Below, in pieces: positions 50,729 to 61,696 of a DNA stretch of 64,000 nt. Source of the DNA: Bordetella parapertussis (GTDB lineage: Bacteria; Pseudomonadota; Gammaproteobacteria; Burkholderiales; SG8-39); NCBI GenBank assembly GCA_945862265.1, contig CAMAXP010000003.1, positions 62,001-126,000 of the forward strand, written 5' to 3'. The notes under the pieces were generated by a model. The model did no database searches. It saw only the letters and a list, made by a program, of their open reading frames with translations, and was not told where the DNA came from. The position numbers and the translations under genes were made by a program. Positions within the stretch are counted from its first letter, which is position 1. Each line of letters opens with the position of its first letter.

Positions 50729-51979
50729 TCATCCTCCCGGCGACGCATCCAGCGCCTCGATCCGCGCACGCTGCCACCAGAGCATCGCAATGCCCGGCAG
50801 CGCGATCAGGAAGGTCACGAAGAAGAACGTCGGCCAGTCGAGGCTGGTCGCCATATAGCCGGCGGCCGGCCCGACGTACACCCGCCCCACGGCCGACAAT
50901 GCCGAGAGCAGCGCGTACTGCGTGGCGGAAAACCGCCGGTCGCACATCGCCATCAACAACGCGACAAAAGCCGCCGTTCCCATCCCGCCACAAAGGTTCT
51001 CGGCGCCCACCGCGGCGATCATCAGCGCGTAGTTCTTGCCCGCGATGGCCACCAGCATGAAACCGAGGTTGGTCACCGCCTGCAGCACGCCGAACAGCAT
51101 CAACGCCCGGTACAGCCGCAGTTGCGCCATCAGCGCACCGCCGGCCAGCGCCCCCGCGATGGTCGCCACCAGCCCGAGGCCCTTGTTGATGGCCCCCACG
51201 TCGGTCACGGAGAATCCGGCGCCACGGATCAGGAAGGCCGTCGACAGGCTCCCGGCAAACGCGTCGCCGAGCTTGTACAGCACGACCAGCGCGAGGAGCG
51301 TCCATGCGCCGTTTCGCGAAAAGTACTCGCCCAGGGGCTCTTTGACCGCCGCGGCGAGCGTGCGTGGCGGAGCGCCGGCGGCCACGGGCTCGAGCGAGTT
51401 CCAGGTCGCGAGCACCCCGACTGCCATCAGCCCGGCCATCAGCCAATAGGTCGCCGTCCAGCCGAGGACGCTGTCGGCCAGCACCAACGCAAGGCCCCCG
51501 GACACCAGCATCGCGATCCGGTACCCGAACACCGAGACCGCCGCGCCCGCGCCCCGCTCTTTGGCCGAAAGGGTGTCGGCACGCAAGGCGTCGAACACGA
51601 CATCCTGGGAAGCGGACAGGAACGCGACCAGCACTGCGAGCCCGGCGAGGAGCCAGGGCGAGTCTTTCGGTGACAGGGTGCCCATGAACGCGATCGCCGC
51701 CGCGAGAGCAAGCTGCGTGACGAGGAGCCACCCCCGCCGCCGGCCGAGGAACGGCAGCGAAAACCGGTCCATCAGCGGCGCCCACAGGAACTTGTAGGTA
51801 TACGGCTGGCCTACGAGGGCAAACCAGCCGATGGTCTTCAGGTCCACCCCTTCGACCGTCAGCCAGGCCTGCAGCGTCCCGGCCGTCAGCGCCAGTGGCA
51901 GGCCCGAGGAAAAGCCGAGCAGGAGGAGGAGGAGGATCTTCCGGCTGCGGAAGACGAGGAGGGTGTCCGCGAGGGCCAT
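50729..51979 (-). CDS. ampG: AmpG-type muropeptide permease (MFS)
   Basis: A 416-residue inner-membrane transporter with about 12 spans. The AmpG pattern is clear at the N-terminus: LLLLLLGFSSGLPLALTAGTLQAWL, visible as GFSSGLPLALTAGTLQAW, then ALVGQPYTYKFLWAPLMDR, and SASQDVVFDALRAD. AmpG imports anhydro-muropeptides released from the wall for recycling, and in some species feeds beta-lactamase induction. No ampR, ampC or ampD adjoins it. It diverges from a small DUF883 gene. Confidence 0.9.
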   Translation of the reverse strand: MALADTLLVFRSRKILLLLLLGFSSGLPLALTAGTLQAWLTVEGVDLKTIGWFALVGQPYTYKFLWAPLMDRFSLPFLGRRRGWLLVTQLALAAAIAFMGTLSPKDSPWLLAGLAVLVAFLSASQDVVFDALRADTLSAKERGAGAAVSVFGYRIAMLVSGGLALVLADSVLGWTATYWLMAGLMAVGVLATWNSLEPVAAGAPPRTLAAAVKEPLGEYFSRNGAWTLLALVVLYKLGDAFAGSLSTAFLIRGAGFSVTDVGAINKGLGLVATIAGALAGGALMAQLRLYRALMLFGVLQAVTNLGFMLVAIAGKNYALMIAAVGAENLCGGMGTAAFVALLMAMCDRRFSATQYALLSALSAVGRVYVGPAAGYMATSLDWPTFFFVTFLIALPGIAMLWWQRARIEALDASPGG

Positions 51980-52004
51980 GGGGTGCCGGATTGTAGCTTC
52001 CCCC

Positions 52005-52022
52005 AGCCACCACGGGGTGGCT
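52005..52022. other. Short hairpin in the ampG/DUF883 divergent region
   Basis: AGCCACC and GGTGGCT can form a 7-bp stem with an ACGG loop. It lies 26 bases upstream of the ampG start, with no T-tract, so it is not a standard terminator; a 5' leader structure or chance are both possible. Confidence 0.25.
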
Positions 52023-52131
52023 TACGGGTTGCTCGCGCAGGCAAAACTGGGTAGCCTTGAAAGCTCATTCTGCGCCGCATCATCCAACGCTGAATTCCCT
52101 CTTAATTCAAGCAATCACACGAAGGCACATC

Positions 52132-52443
52132 ATGACCACAGAGAGCCAAGTCTCGAAAGAAAAGCTCGTCACCGACCTCAAGGTCCTGGTCGGGGACACT
52201 GAAGAGTTGCTGAAAGCCACCGCCGGCCAGGCCGGCGAAAAAATCGCCGTCGCGCGTGAGCGCATCCAGGCTTCGCTCGCCGTCTACAAGGACAAGCTCA
52301 TGGATGCCGAGCAGGCGCTGCGCGAGAAGACCAAGGAAGCCGCCCGCGCGACCGACGAGTACGTGCATGACCACCCCTGGCAGGCTGTCGGCGTAGCCGC
52401 TGGCGTCGGGTTCCTGCTCGGCCTGCTCGTCAGCCGCCGCTAA
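52132..52443 (+). CDS. DUF883 family protein (ElaB/YqjD/YgaM-like)
   Basis: A 103-residue protein with an amphipathic helical body rich in Lys, Glu and Ala (KLVTDLKVLVGDTEELLKAT) and a C-terminal membrane anchor (GVAAGVGFLLGLLVSRR) preceded by YVHDHPWQ. YqjD and ElaB of E. coli are tail-anchored and bind ribosomes in stationary phase. AAGG lies seven bases before the ATG at 52132. It heads a run of four small membrane-associated genes resembling yqjD-yqjE-yqjK. Confidence 0.88.
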   Translation: MTTESQVSKEKLVTDLKVLVGDTEELLKATAGQAGEKIAVARERIQASLAVYKDKLMDAEQALREKTKEAARATDEYVHDHPWQAVGVAAGVGFLLGLLVSRR

Positions 52444-52456
52444 GCGTCCGCCGGCC

Positions 52457-52861
52457 ATGGCGACGCCCGGCGGCGCAGGGCCCGACCCGGCCCCGGCTTC
52501 CGCACCTTCGTCCACGGTCCGTTCGACCGTGCGCACGCTGCTCTCGTTCGCCGAGACGCGGGCGCGCCTTGCCGCCAACGAGTTTGAAGAACAACTGCTG
52601 CGGCTCCTTGAAGTCGCGGCCTGGGCGGTCGCCGCAGTGTTCTTCTTCGCAATTGCAGTGCTGCTTGTTTGCCTCTTCATCGTGCTCGTATTCTGGGATT
52701 CGAACCGGATCCTTGCTGCCGGCCTGATTGCGGGGTTGTTCGTTGCCGGGGGAGGCGTGAGCGTGCTGATGGTCCGCTCGTGCCTTGCCGCGCGGCCGAA
52801 GTTCCTCGCGGCCACGCTGGCCGAGTTCGAAAAGGACCGCCAGCGGATGGGCAAGCCGTGA
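52457..52861 (+). CDS. YqjE/phage-holin-superfamily small membrane protein
   Basis: A 134-residue protein with two membrane segments in the middle (AVAAVFFFAIAVLLVCLFIVLVFW and LIAGLFVAGGGVSVLMV) between charged ends. It matches the YqjE-type group, often labelled holin superfamily III. In E. coli-like genomes yqjE follows yqjD, as here. Function is unknown; a stress-related membrane role is usual speculation. It overlaps the next gene by four bases. Confidence 0.82.
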   Translation: MATPGGAGPDPAPASAPSSTVRSTVRTLLSFAETRARLAANEFEEQLLRLLEVAAWAVAAVFFFAIAVLLVCLFIVLVFWDSNRILAAGLIAGLFVAGGGVSVLMVRSCLAARPKFLAATLAEFEKDRQRMGKP

Positions 52862-53184
52862 TCCGCGAAAGGCTCATTGCGCTGCGCGAGCGCCGCGCGA
52901 CACTGGTCGCCCGCTCGGAGCACCAGCGTGAGACCGTGACCGAGCTGGTGGGACGCGCGGAAACCCTATTTGCCTGGGTGGACCGGGCCCGCTCCCTCGG
53001 GCGCACGCTGCGCGCGCATCCGGCCTGGGTGGCCGCAGGCGTCGCGCTTCTTGTCGCGCTCCGTCCGCGCAAGATGTTCAAGCTGTTCGGTACCGGCCTG
53101 ACCCTGTGGCGCGGCTGGCGCCGCCTGCGCGCAGCCTACGAGCGCTACGTGCCGCGCCAGTCCGCAGTCCGCACTACCGCCTGA
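52858..53184 (+). CDS. YqjK-like small basic protein
   Basis: A 108-residue Arg-rich protein beginning MIRERLIALRERRATLVARSE, with the GTG start overlapping the previous stop. One hydrophobic segment, HPAWVAAGVALLVAL, precedes RPRKMFKLFGTG. Size, basic character and position after the YqjE-like gene fit YqjK. No biochemical function is known. Confidence 0.75.
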   Translation: MIRERLIALRERRATLVARSEHQRETVTELVGRAETLFAWVDRARSLGRTLRAHPAWVAAGVALLVALRPRKMFKLFGTGLTLWRGWRRLRAAYERYVPRQSAVRTTA

Positions 53185-53195
53185 CCGCGCGCGCG

Positions 53196-53531
53196 ATGCC
53201 GATCCCGAAAGTCGTTCGTGGTGCGTGGGACCTTGCCGAACGCGAACGCAAGGCACTGCTGTCGGAGATGGTGCAGGTCAAAGGCCTGATGCCTTTGCTG
53301 ATGAAACCGCGCAACCGGCAGAAGTGGAGCGACGCCGACCTGCGCGAGCTTCACGTGCACCTCAGGAGGCTCACCAAACTGTCGCCCTACATCGTGGTGT
53401 TCGTGATGCCGGGCGGATTCGCGATGTTGCCGATCCTCGCCTGGTGGCTGGACCGCCGGCGCCAGCGAAACCGCGCCGCACCGCCGCCCACGATCCCTTC
53501 GGGCACGGCTACGGACCAGCGCATCCCCTAG
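53196..53531 (+). CDS. Small LETM1-like membrane protein
   Basis: A 111-residue protein. After a helical, charged N-terminus (AWDLAERERKALLSEM) and KWSDADLRELHVHLRRLTKL comes one membrane stretch, YIVVFVMPGGFAMLPILAWWL, then a basic tail. The block PGGFAMLPILAW resembles the LETM1-type domain of bacterial proteins of unknown role. ATG at 53196 follows the YqjK-like stop by 11 bases. It ends the group of four small genes; the stop lies within a 14-bp palindrome (53523-53536), perhaps part of a weak terminator. Confidence 0.6.
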   Translation: MPIPKVVRGAWDLAERERKALLSEMVQVKGLMPLLMKPRNRQKWSDADLRELHVHLRRLTKLSPYIVVFVMPGGFAMLPILAWWLDRRRQRNRAAPPPTIPSGTATDQRIP

Positions 53532-53562
53532 GGGATGGAGGGGCCCTGGCCCCCTGCGCCGC

Positions 53563-54336
53563 TCAGGCCTTCCAGCCGTAATCGATGACCAGCGGCGCGT
53601 GGTCGGAAAAGCGCTCCGCCTTGTAGATCGACTCCTTCTTGGCAGTCTGCGCCAGGCCCTCCGTGGCGAGGTGGTAATCGAGCCGCCACCCCACGTTCTT
53701 GTTCCATGAGTCCCCGCGGTTGGACCACCAGGTGTACTGGTCCGGGTCCGGATTCAGCCGCCGGAAGACATCGACGTACCCCACCTCGTCGAACACCCCC
53801 GAGATCCACGCCCGCTCCTCGGGCAGGAACCCCGAATTCTTCTGGTTGGAGCGCCAGTTGCGAAGATCGATTTCCTTGTGCGCGATGTTGACGTCCCCGC
53901 ACAGCACGACCTCGCGCCCGGACTTTTTGAGCGCCTGCAGGTGCGGCCGAAACTCTTCGAGGAAGCGGAACTTCGCCAGCTGGCGCTCGGGCGAGCTCGC
54001 GCCCGAGGGGAAATACACCGAAACCACGGAGAGGTTGCCGAAACGCATCTCGACGTAGCGGCCCTCGGCGTCGAACTCCTTGCTGCCGAAACCGCGTTGC
54101 ACGCTGTCGGGTTTTGCCTTGCTGTAGAGGCCGACGCCGCTGTAGCCCTTCTTCTCGGCAAGCGAGAACGCAGCGTGGAAGCCCTTTGGCGCGACGATGT
54201 CCTCGTGCAGGTCGACCTCGTGCGCCTTGATCTCCTGCATGCAGACAAAATCAGCGCGCTGGCCCTTGAGCCACTCGTAGAACCCTTTCCTCGCCGCCGA
54301 ACGGATCCCGTTGACGTTGACGCTGATGACCCGCAC
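53563..54336 (-). CDS. xthA: Exodeoxyribonuclease III
   Basis: A 257-residue AP endonuclease/3'-5' exonuclease for base-excision repair. Motifs are VNVNGIRSAARKGF at the N-terminus, FVCMQEIKA with the metal-binding Glu, CGDVNIAHKEIDLRN, and the C-terminal FSDHAPLVIDY with the catalytic Asp-His. The start is GTG, as the next in-frame ATG would remove the first strand. It is six bases after pyrE on the same strand. Confidence 0.94.
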   Translation of the reverse strand: MRVISVNVNGIRSAARKGFYEWLKGQRADFVCMQEIKAHEVDLHEDIVAPKGFHAAFSLAEKKGYSGVGLYSKAKPDSVQRGFGSKEFDAEGRYVEMRFGNLSVVSVYFPSGASSPERQLAKFRFLEEFRPHLQALKKSGREVVLCGDVNIAHKEIDLRNWRSNQKNSGFLPEERAWISGVFDEVGYVDVFRRLNPDPDQYTWWSNRGDSWNKNVGWRLDYHLATEGLAQTAKKESIYKAERFSDHAPLVIDYGWKA

Positions 54337-54342
54337 GTGCGG

Positions 54343-55032
54343 TCAGCTTGAGGGAAAGCTTGCCACGCCCCCGTGGTCAGCCGACCACTTGGCCGGCTGG
54401 TGCAGGAACTTCTCCACTTCGTCGATCTGCGTGGTGGCGAGGTACCCGCCTTTTTTCACCACCTCGAGGACGTCCCACCAGGTGGAAAGGTAGTGCAGTT
54501 GCACGTTCAGGTCGGAGAGGATCTTCTTCGACTCGGGAAAGATGTCGTAGTAGAAATTCACGTAGACATGGTCGACGATCGCGCCGGCATCGCGCAGCGC
54601 CTTGCAGAAGATCACCTTGGAGCGCCCGTCGGTGGTCAGGTCCTCGACCAGCAAAGTGCGCGCGCCTTCCTCGACATGGCCCTCGATCTGCGCGTTGCGC
54701 CCGAAACCCTTCGGCTTCTTGCGCACGTACTGCATCGGCAGCGCGAGGCGATCGGCGATCCACGCTGCATAAGGAATGCCCGCGGTCTCGCCGCCGGCCA
54801 CCGTGTCGAACTGCTCGAAGCCGACGTCACGCACCAGCGTGGCCGCGGCAAAATCGATCAGCTGGCTGCGGATGCGCGGGTAGGAAATCAGCTTCCGGCC
54901 GTCGATGTAGACCGGGCTCGCCCAGCCGGAGGTGAAGATGAACGGCTTGGCGTCAGAAAACAGCACCGCCTTTACTTCAAGAAGCATCTTGGCGGTGATC
55001 TCGGCGATCAGCGCCTTGTCGGTAAAGACCAT
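54343..55032 (-). CDS. pyrE: Orotate phosphoribosyltransferase
   Basis: A 229-residue enzyme that makes OMP from orotate and PRPP in pyrimidine synthesis. It has the orotate loop [17 protein letters not shown], the [14 protein letters not shown] region, and the PRPP-binding motif [14 protein letters not shown]. The ATG at 55030-55032 starts at the first helix; longer readings add proline-rich sequence without homology. The xthA gene follows immediately, a common pairing. Confidence 0.94.
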   Translation of the reverse strand: MVFTDKALIAEITAKMLLEVKAVLFSDAKPFIFTSGWASPVYIDGRKLISYPRIRSQLIDFAAATLVRDVGFEQFDTVAGGETAGIPYAAWIADRLALPMQYVRKKPKGFGRNAQIEGHVEEGARTLLVEDLTTDGRSKVIFCKALRDAGAIVDHVYVNFYYDIFPESKKILSDLNVQLHYLSTWWDVLEVVKKGGYLATTQIDEVEKFLHQPAKWSADHGGVASFPSS

Positions 55033-55158
55033 GGGAGTGTGGGATTTCGCAGCGTGGAAGGGTGGCGGAATTCTATCGCATCCCGGGGACGCCCCGGGTT
55101 GAGCCGTGGCCCCGAAAGGCGCAGAATGCTCTGGCATTCGCAAACCCGGGGGAAAGTG

Positions 55159-55809
55159 ATGCTGAAGGCAATTCTCGTACTCGCGGCCGTCCTGGCGCCT
55201 TTGGCAGCCGAGGCGCAGATCATCAAGTGCGTCGGCAAGGACGGCAAGACGTATGTCGGCTCCACGCTACCGCCGCAATGCGCCGGGCAGGCAGCCAATG
55301 AAATGAACAAGCAGGGCCAGGTGGTGAAGCGCACCGAGGCCATGCTCACGCCCGAACAGCGCGCCGCCAAGGAAACCGAGGACAAGGCCAAGAAGGAGCG
55401 CGACATTGAGGCCGCGCGCAAAGAGCAGGAGGAGACACGCAAGAACAAGGCCCTCCTGTCGACCTACGGCAGCGAGAAGGACATCGAGGTGGCCCGCGGC
55501 CGCGCGCTGGCCGACAACGAGGGCGCGGTCAAGCAGACCCAGGTCAAGATCGAGCAGTTCGACAAGGCCGGCGCAGCCCTCAAGAAGGAGCTCGAGTTCT
55601 ACAGCGGCAAGAACAAGCCGCCCGCCAAGCTCACCCAGGACATCCAGAACAACGAGATCGATCGCAAGGCGCAGGAACAGCTGATGGTGGCAAAGCGCAA
55701 GGACGTGGAAGCGATCAACGCACGCTATGACGAGGACAAGCGCCGTTACCTGGAACTGACGAAAGGCCCGGGCGCCGTGGCGGCCCCCGCCCCGACCGCG
55801 AAGAAGTAA
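55159..55809 (+). CDS. Exported DUF4124-like coiled-coil protein
   Basis: A 216-residue protein with signal peptide ending AAEAQ. The first mature part, [21 protein letters not shown], resembles the DUF4124 motif with two cysteines that could form a disulfide. The rest is a long charged helix (about residues 60-195) rich in Lys, Glu and Ala, likely coiled coil. It would act in the periplasm; no function is known. GGGGGAAAG precedes the ATG. Confidence 0.72.
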   Translation: MLKAILVLAAVLAPLAAEAQIIKCVGKDGKTYVGSTLPPQCAGQAANEMNKQGQVVKRTEAMLTPEQRAAKETEDKAKKERDIEAARKEQEETRKNKALLSTYGSEKDIEVARGRALADNEGAVKQTQVKIEQFDKAGAALKKELEFYSGKNKPPAKLTQDIQNNEIDRKAQEQLMVAKRKDVEAINARYDEDKRRYLELTKGPGAVAAPAPTAKK

Positions 55810-55817
55810 GCGCAACG

Positions 55818-55837
55818 GCCCCGGCAACGCCCGGGGC
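55818..55837. terminator. GC-rich hairpin between convergent genes
   Basis: GCCCCGG and CCGGGGC form a 7-bp stem with a CAACGC loop between the DUF4124-like gene and gatB. No T-tract follows on either side, so termination would be weak or Rho-assisted. Confidence 0.35.
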
Positions 55838-55845
55838 GGCCCTGC

Positions 55846-57276
55846 CTAGCCGGCCAGCTTCTTCTTCAGGATCTCGTTGACCTGGCCGGGGTTGGCCTTG
55901 CCCTTGGTGGCCTTCATCACCTGGCCCACCAGCGAGTTGAAGGCTTTTTCCTTGCCCGCGCGATAGTCTTCGACCTGCCTGGCGTTGGCGGCCAGCACCT
56001 CGTCGACGATCTTGTCGATCGCGCCCGAGTCGGAAATCTGCTTCAGGCCCCTGGCGTCGATGATCTGGTCCGCCGACCCCTCGCCCTGCCACATCGCCTC
56101 GAAAACCTCCTTGGCGATCTTGCCCGAAATGGTTGCGTCGGCGATCCGCTTGAGCAGCCTCCCGAGCGCTTGTGCGGAGACCGGGCTGCGCGGGATCTCC
56201 AGCCCATCGCGGTTCAGCGCGGCGGCGAGCTCGCCGTTCTGCCAGTTGGCGCAGAGCTTGGGCTCGGCCCCCGACTCGCCCACCAGCACCTCGAAGTAGT
56301 CTGCCACCTCGCGCTCGCCGGTGAGCAGTTCCGCGTCGTAGGCCGTGAGGCCGAACTGCGCCACGAATCTCTCGCGCTTGGCCTGCGGAAGCTCCGGCAA
56401 CGTCGCGCGAACGCGCTCGACCTCGGCCGCGGCGATCACCAGCGGCAGCAGGTCAGGGTCGGGGAAATAGCGGTAGTCCTGTGCATCCTCCTTGGACCGC
56501 ATCGAGCGCGTCTCGTCGCGATCGGGATCGTAAAGGCGCGTTTCCTGGAGGACCTTGCCGCCGTCCTCGATCAGCTCGACCTGGCGGCATGCCTCGTACT
56601 CGATGGCCTGCTCCATGAAGCGGAACGAGTTGAGGTTCTTGATCTCGCAGCGCGTGCCCAGCGGCTCGCCGGGCCGGCGTACCGACACGTTTGCGTCGCA
56701 GCGGAAAGACCCCTCCTGCATGTTGCCGTCGCAGATGCCGATCCAGCGCACCAGCGTGTGCAGCGCCTTGGCGTAGGCCACCGCCTCCTTCGAACCGCGC
56801 ATGTCGGGTTCGGTCACGATCTCGAGCAGCGGGGTGCCGGCGCGGTTGAGGTCGATGCCGGACAGGCCTTTGAAATCCTCGTGCAGCGACTTGCCGGCGT
56901 CTTCCTCGAGGTGGGCGCGCAGGATCCGGATCGTCTTTTCGCCGCCCTCGGTCATGATCTTCAGCGAGCCGTTCTGCACCACCGGCAGCTCGTACTGGCT
57001 GATCTGGTAGCCCTTGGGCAGGTCCGGGTAGAAGTAGTTCTTGCGCGCGAACACCGAGCACGGCGCGATGGTCGCGCCGATCGACAGGCCGAGGCGAATC
57101 GCAAATTCCACGGCCTTTGCGTTCAGCACCGGCAGCACGCCCGGCAGGGCGATGTCCACCGCCGAGGCCTGCGTGTTGGGCGCGGCGCCGAAAGCCGTGG
57201 AGGCGCCCGAAAAGATCTTGCTCTGCGTGAGCAGCTGCGTGTGGGTCTCCAGCCCGACGACGATTTCCCAGGTCAT
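55846..57276 (-). CDS. gatB: Asp-tRNA(Asn)/Glu-tRNA(Gln) amidotransferase subunit B
   Basis: A 476-residue subunit that binds misacylated tRNA and activates its carboxyl by phosphorylation. It opens with [22 protein letters not shown]. Other blocks are [36 protein letters not shown] and [11 protein letters not shown], and a C-terminal YqeY-like tail ends [10 protein letters not shown]. The start at 57276 fits homologues. It is the last of gatC-gatA-gatB, needed because such organisms make Asn-tRNA and/or Gln-tRNA indirectly. Confidence 0.96.
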   Translation of the reverse strand: MTWEIVVGLETHTQLLTQSKIFSGASTAFGAAPNTQASAVDIALPGVLPVLNAKAVEFAIRLGLSIGATIAPCSVFARKNYFYPDLPKGYQISQYELPVVQNGSLKIMTEGGEKTIRILRAHLEEDAGKSLHEDFKGLSGIDLNRAGTPLLEIVTEPDMRGSKEAVAYAKALHTLVRWIGICDGNMQEGSFRCDANVSVRRPGEPLGTRCEIKNLNSFRFMEQAIEYEACRQVELIEDGGKVLQETRLYDPDRDETRSMRSKEDAQDYRYFPDPDLLPLVIAAAEVERVRATLPELPQAKRERFVAQFGLTAYDAELLTGEREVADYFEVLVGESGAEPKLCANWQNGELAAALNRDGLEIPRSPVSAQALGRLLKRIADATISGKIAKEVFEAMWQGEGSADQIIDARGLKQISDSGAIDKIVDEVLAANARQVEDYRAGKEKAFNSLVGQVMKATKGKANPGQVNEILKKKLAG

Positions 57277-57286
57277 GCCATCGTCC

Positions 57287-58747
57287 TCACAAGGGCGTGC
57301 CCGCCGGCACACGCAGGTGCCAGTCGGTCGCCTTCTGGTACTGGTGCGCGGCATTCAGCATGCGCGCCTCCGAAAAATAGTTGCCGATCACCTGCAGGCC
57401 CACGGGCAGGCCCCTGCCGTCGAACCCGCAGGGAATCGACATGCCGGGCAGCCCCGCCAGCGAAGCGGGGATCGTGAAGATGTCGTTCAGGTACATCTGC
57501 ACCGGGTCGGAGGACAGTGCGCCGATCTCGAACGCGGTCGACGGGGCAACGGGCCCCATGATCAGGTCGCACTGGGTGAACGCCTCGGTGAAGCTCCGCG
57601 CGATCAGGCGGCGGATCTTCTGCGCCTGCAGGTAGTAGGCGTCGTAGTAGCCGTGGGACAGCACATAGGCGCCGACAAGGATGCGACGCTTCACTTCGGC
57701 CCCGAACCCTTCGGCGCGCGACTTGCAGTACATCTCGTAGAGGTCGGCGTATTCGGCGGCGCGATGGCCATAGCGCACGCCATCGAACCGGGACAGGTTC
57801 GAGGAGGCCTCGGCCGGCGCGAGCACGTAATAGACCGGCACCGCGAGGTGCGTGTTGGGCAGCGTGATCTCGACGACCTTCGCGCCCTGGCCCTCGTACC
57901 AGCGGATCGCCTCGCGTACGCGCGCCGCCACATCGGCATCGACACCGTCGCCGAAATACTCCTTCGGCAGGCCGATGCGCATCCCCGCGAGCGGGGCCTC
58001 GAGGTCACGGGCGTAATCCTCCTTCGGGCGCTCCAGGCTGGTGGAGTCGCGCGCGTCGAACCCGGTCATCGCATTCAGCAGGATCGCGAGGTCTGCGGCG
58101 GTCTTGCCCATCGGCCCGCCCTGGTCGAGCGAGGAGGCGAACGCGATCATCCCGTAGCGCGAAACCAGCCCGTAAGTGGGCTTGAGACCGCTGATGCCGG
58201 TGAGGGAGGCCGGCTGGCGGATCGAACCGCCCGTGTCCGTGCCCGTGGCCACCGGCGCCATGCGGGCAGCCACGGCCGCCGCCGACCCGCCCGACGACCC
58301 GCCCGGGACCGCCGAGGTGCGCCACGGATTGCGGACCGGACCGAAAAACGACGACTCGTTGGACGACCCCATGGCGAACTCGTCCATGTTGGTCTTGCCC
58401 AGCAGCACGGCGCCCGCCTTGGCGAACTGCTCGACCACGTGCGCATCGTAGGGCGCCACGAAATTGGCGAGCATCTTCGAACCGCAGGTCGTGGCCATGC
58501 CCTGGGTGCAGAAGATGTCCTTGTGGGCGACCGGGATCCCCAGCAGCGGCCCGGTGTCCCCGGCGGCGCGGCGCGCATCGGCGGCGCGGGCCTCGCCCAG
58601 CGCCCGGGCCGGGTCGACCGTGATGAAGGCGTTCAGCCCCCCATCGAGCTTTGCGATGCGATCGAGGAACAGCTGCGTCAGTTCGACGCTGGAGACTTTC
58701 CCGCCAGCCAGCGACGCTGACAGTTCGGTCAGAGGGGCATTGAGCAT
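57287..58747 (-). CDS. gatA: Asp-tRNA(Asn)/Glu-tRNA(Gln) amidotransferase subunit A
   Basis: A 486-residue amidase-signature protein that releases ammonia from glutamine. The triad Lys-cisSer-Ser is visible as the Lys in [10 protein letters not shown], Ser in [13 protein letters not shown] and the nucleophile Ser in [15 protein letters not shown] at 58745-58747 precedes [10 protein letters not shown], the normal N-terminus. It is ten bases upstream of gatB and four bases downstream of gatC. Confidence 0.96.
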   Translation of the reverse strand: MLNAPLTELSASLAGGKVSSVELTQLFLDRIAKLDGGLNAFITVDPARALGEARAADARRAAGDTGPLLGIPVAHKDIFCTQGMATTCGSKMLANFVAPYDAHVVEQFAKAGAVLLGKTNMDEFAMGSSNESSFFGPVRNPWRTSAVPGGSSGGSAAAVAARMAPVATGTDTGGSIRQPASLTGISGLKPTYGLVSRYGMIAFASSLDQGGPMGKTAADLAILLNAMTGFDARDSTSLERPKEDYARDLEAPLAGMRIGLPKEYFGDGVDADVAARVREAIRWYEGQGAKVVEITLPNTHLAVPVYYVLAPAEASSNLSRFDGVRYGHRAAEYADLYEMYCKSRAEGFGAEVKRRILVGAYVLSHGYYDAYYLQAQKIRRLIARSFTEAFTQCDLIMGPVAPSTAFEIGALSSDPVQMYLNDIFTIPASLAGLPGMSIPCGFDGRGLPVGLQVIGNYFSEARMLNAAHQYQKATDWHLRVPAGTPL

Positions 58748-58751
58748 GGGA

Positions 58752-59039
58752 CTACTCGACGACCCGGGGCACGAGGTACAGCCCATCCTCGACGGCCGGC
58801 GCGATAGCCTGGAAGGCCTCGCGCCGGTCCGGCTCGACGGCCTTGTCTTCGCGCAGGCGCTGCACCAGGTCCATGGCGTGGGACATCGGTTCGATGCCGG
58901 TGGTGTCGACCGCCTGCATCTGCTCGATCAGGCCAAGCAGGCTGTTCAACTTGCCGGCTGCGGCCTGCGCCTCGTCGTCGCTGACGGCAATGCGGGCAAG
59001 CCGGGCAATGCGGCGAATCTGCTCGAGGTCGAGGGGCAT
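58752..59039 (-). CDS. gatC: Asp-tRNA(Asn)/Glu-tRNA(Gln) amidotransferase subunit C
   Basis: A 95-residue helper subunit that wraps around GatA and GatB. Typical features are [16 protein letters not shown] near the start, the middle [13 protein letters not shown], and the tail [13 protein letters not shown] at 59039 is the usual start. It is the promoter-proximal gene of gatCAB and diverges from mreB across 148 bases. Confidence 0.94.
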   Translation of the reverse strand: MPLDLEQIRRIARLARIAVSDDEAQAAAGKLNSLLGLIEQMQAVDTTGIEPMSHAMDLVQRLREDKAVEPDRREAFQAIAPAVEDGLYLVPRVVE

Positions 59040-59145
59040 GGTACGGGTGAACAAAGGGGTCGAAAAAGGGCCCGAATAAGGTGCCGTGCGGCTCACTCCG
59101 GGGCCCCGTTAGGGTATCATATGATCTTTGAAGACACAGCCTTAG

Positions 59146-60231
<1,086 letters not shown>

Positions 60232-60242
60232 GTGAAGGGGGG

Positions 60243-61166
60243 ATGGAGCACTCTCCCCCACCGTTCTTCAAGCGGGGCCCGGCGCCGCTCGTTCGCCTCG
60301 CGTTTTTCGCCTCCCTGTCCATCGCGCTGCTCGTGCTGGATGCGCGTTTCAAGTACGCAGAAACCCTGAGGAGCCTGATCGCCGTGGCGGCCTACCCGCT
60401 TCAGCAGGTCGCGACGGCCCCCGGCCAGTTTGCCGGGCGGATCGCCGGCTTCTTTGCCAGCCAGTCGGACCTGCAGAAGGACAATGCCGAGCTGCGCGCA
60501 AAACTCGTGGTCAGCGCGCAGGACGCCCAGCGCTACGAGGCCACCGCCGCGGAACTCGAGCAGTTGCGCCGGCTGATCAGCGCACAGGCAAGGCTCGCGC
60601 TCAAGTCCACCCCCGTGGAGGTCCTCTACTCCGGGCGCGACCCGTTCGCCAAGAAGCTGCTGGTCGACAAGGGCGCCACGCACGGGGTCCTCCCCGGCCA
60701 GGCGGTGATCGATGAGGCAGGCGTCGTCGGCCAGGTCACCCGCGTTCACCCGCTGGTCTCGGAAGTGACCCTGCTGATCGACAAGGACCAGGCGATCCCG
60801 GTGCAGGTGGTGAGGAACGGCCTGCGTGCCGTGGCGTTCGGCTCCGGGTCGGCCGGGACGCTTGAGCTTCGCTTCATGGCCGCTAACGCCGAAATCCAGA
60901 ATGGCGACAAGCTCGTGACCTCGGGCATTGACGGCACCTACCCGGCGGGGCTGCCCGTGGCCACCGTGACCCGGATCGAGCGCGACGCCGTCGCCGCCTT
61001 TGCGCGCATCGTCTGCCAGCCCGCAGCCGGGATCGAGAGGAACCGCTACCTGCTGACGCTTTCGACCGATACCAGGCTGCCCGCCTACCCGGAAGACGCC
61101 GCGCAACCCGAGCGCAAAGGCAAGGGCAAGGGCAAGCGCAAGAAGGAACCCGCCAATGCAGGCTGA
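60243..61166 (+). CDS. mreC: Rod shape-determining protein MreC
   Basis: A 307-residue bitopic protein. A membrane segment (LAFFASLSIALLVLDA) is followed by a coiled coil (QSDLQKDNAELRAKLV) and the periplasmic beta domains (VVGQVTRVHPLVSEVTLLID, GDKLVTSGIDGTYPAGLPV). MreC links MreB to the PBP2-RodA synthase. The C-terminus is Lys-rich, ending KGKGKRKKEP, which is slightly longer than usual. A strong G-rich ribosome site precedes the ATG. Confidence 0.95.
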   Translation: MEHSPPPFFKRGPAPLVRLAFFASLSIALLVLDARFKYAETLRSLIAVAAYPLQQVATAPGQFAGRIAGFFASQSDLQKDNAELRAKLVVSAQDAQRYEATAAELEQLRRLISAQARLALKSTPVEVLYSGRDPFAKKLLVDKGATHGVLPGQAVIDEAGVVGQVTRVHPLVSEVTLLIDKDQAIPVQVVRNGLRAVAFGSGSAGTLELRFMAANAEIQNGDKLVTSGIDGTYPAGLPVATVTRIERDAVAAFARIVCQPAAGIERNRYLLTLSTDTRLPAYPEDAAQPERKGKGKGKRKKEPANAG

Positions 61167-61177
61167 AGGGACCGGAC

Positions 61178-61696
61178 ATGTTTGCTGAACGCCCCCAGTA
61201 CATCCTGCTGCCGGTGCGGATCGGCACGATCGTGCTCTCGCTGCTCGCCGCGCTGCTGCTCGACTTCCTGCCGTGGAAGGACGTCGCGCTGGTGCCCGAT
61301 TTCGTCGCACTGACCCTGACCTTCTGGTGCGTGCGCCAGCCGCGGCTGGTGGGCCTCGGGGTCGGCTGGCTGCTGGGCCTCCTCATGGACACCGGCAACG
61401 GCGTGCTCCTCGGCCAGCATGCGCTCGCCTACTCGCTCCTCGCTTTCGCCGCGATCACATCGTCGCGGCGCATCCTCTGGTTCCCGTGGCTGCACCAGGC
61501 GATGCACGTGGCGATCCTGCTCGTCGGCGCCAAATCGGTCGAACTGCTGGTGCGCCTGGTGGCCGGGGCGCAGTTCCCCGGCTGGACCATCATCGTCGGC
61601 CCATTGCTCGGCGCACTGCTGTGGCCGGTGGTCAGCTTCGTGCTGTTGTCGCCGCAGCGCCGTCCGATCGAGGTCGATGAGACACGGCCCATCTAG
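61178..61696 (+). CDS. mreD: Rod shape-determining protein MreD
   Basis: A 172-residue integral membrane protein with about five spans. The pattern YILLPVRIGTIVLSLLAALLLDFLP (seen as LPVRIGTIVLSLLAALL), WCVRQPRLVGLGVGWLLGLLMD and QHALAYSLLAF is typical of proteobacterial MreD. It stands between mreC and mrdA; its stop is directly followed by the mrdA ATG. Confidence 0.93.
   Translation: MFAERPQYILLPVRIGTIVLSLLAALLLDFLPWKDVALVPDFVALTLTFWCVRQPRLVGLGVGWLLGLLMDTGNGVLLGQHALAYSLLAFAAITSSRRILWFPWLHQAMHVAILLVGAKSVELLVRLVAGAQFPGWTIIVGPLLGALLWPVVSFVLLSPQRRPIEVDETRPI

Noticed and set aside
52457-52861. Prophage remnant suggested by the holin-like protein
   Set aside because: The protein matches YqjE next to a DUF883 (YqjD-like) gene and a YqjK-like gene; no phage genes are nearby.
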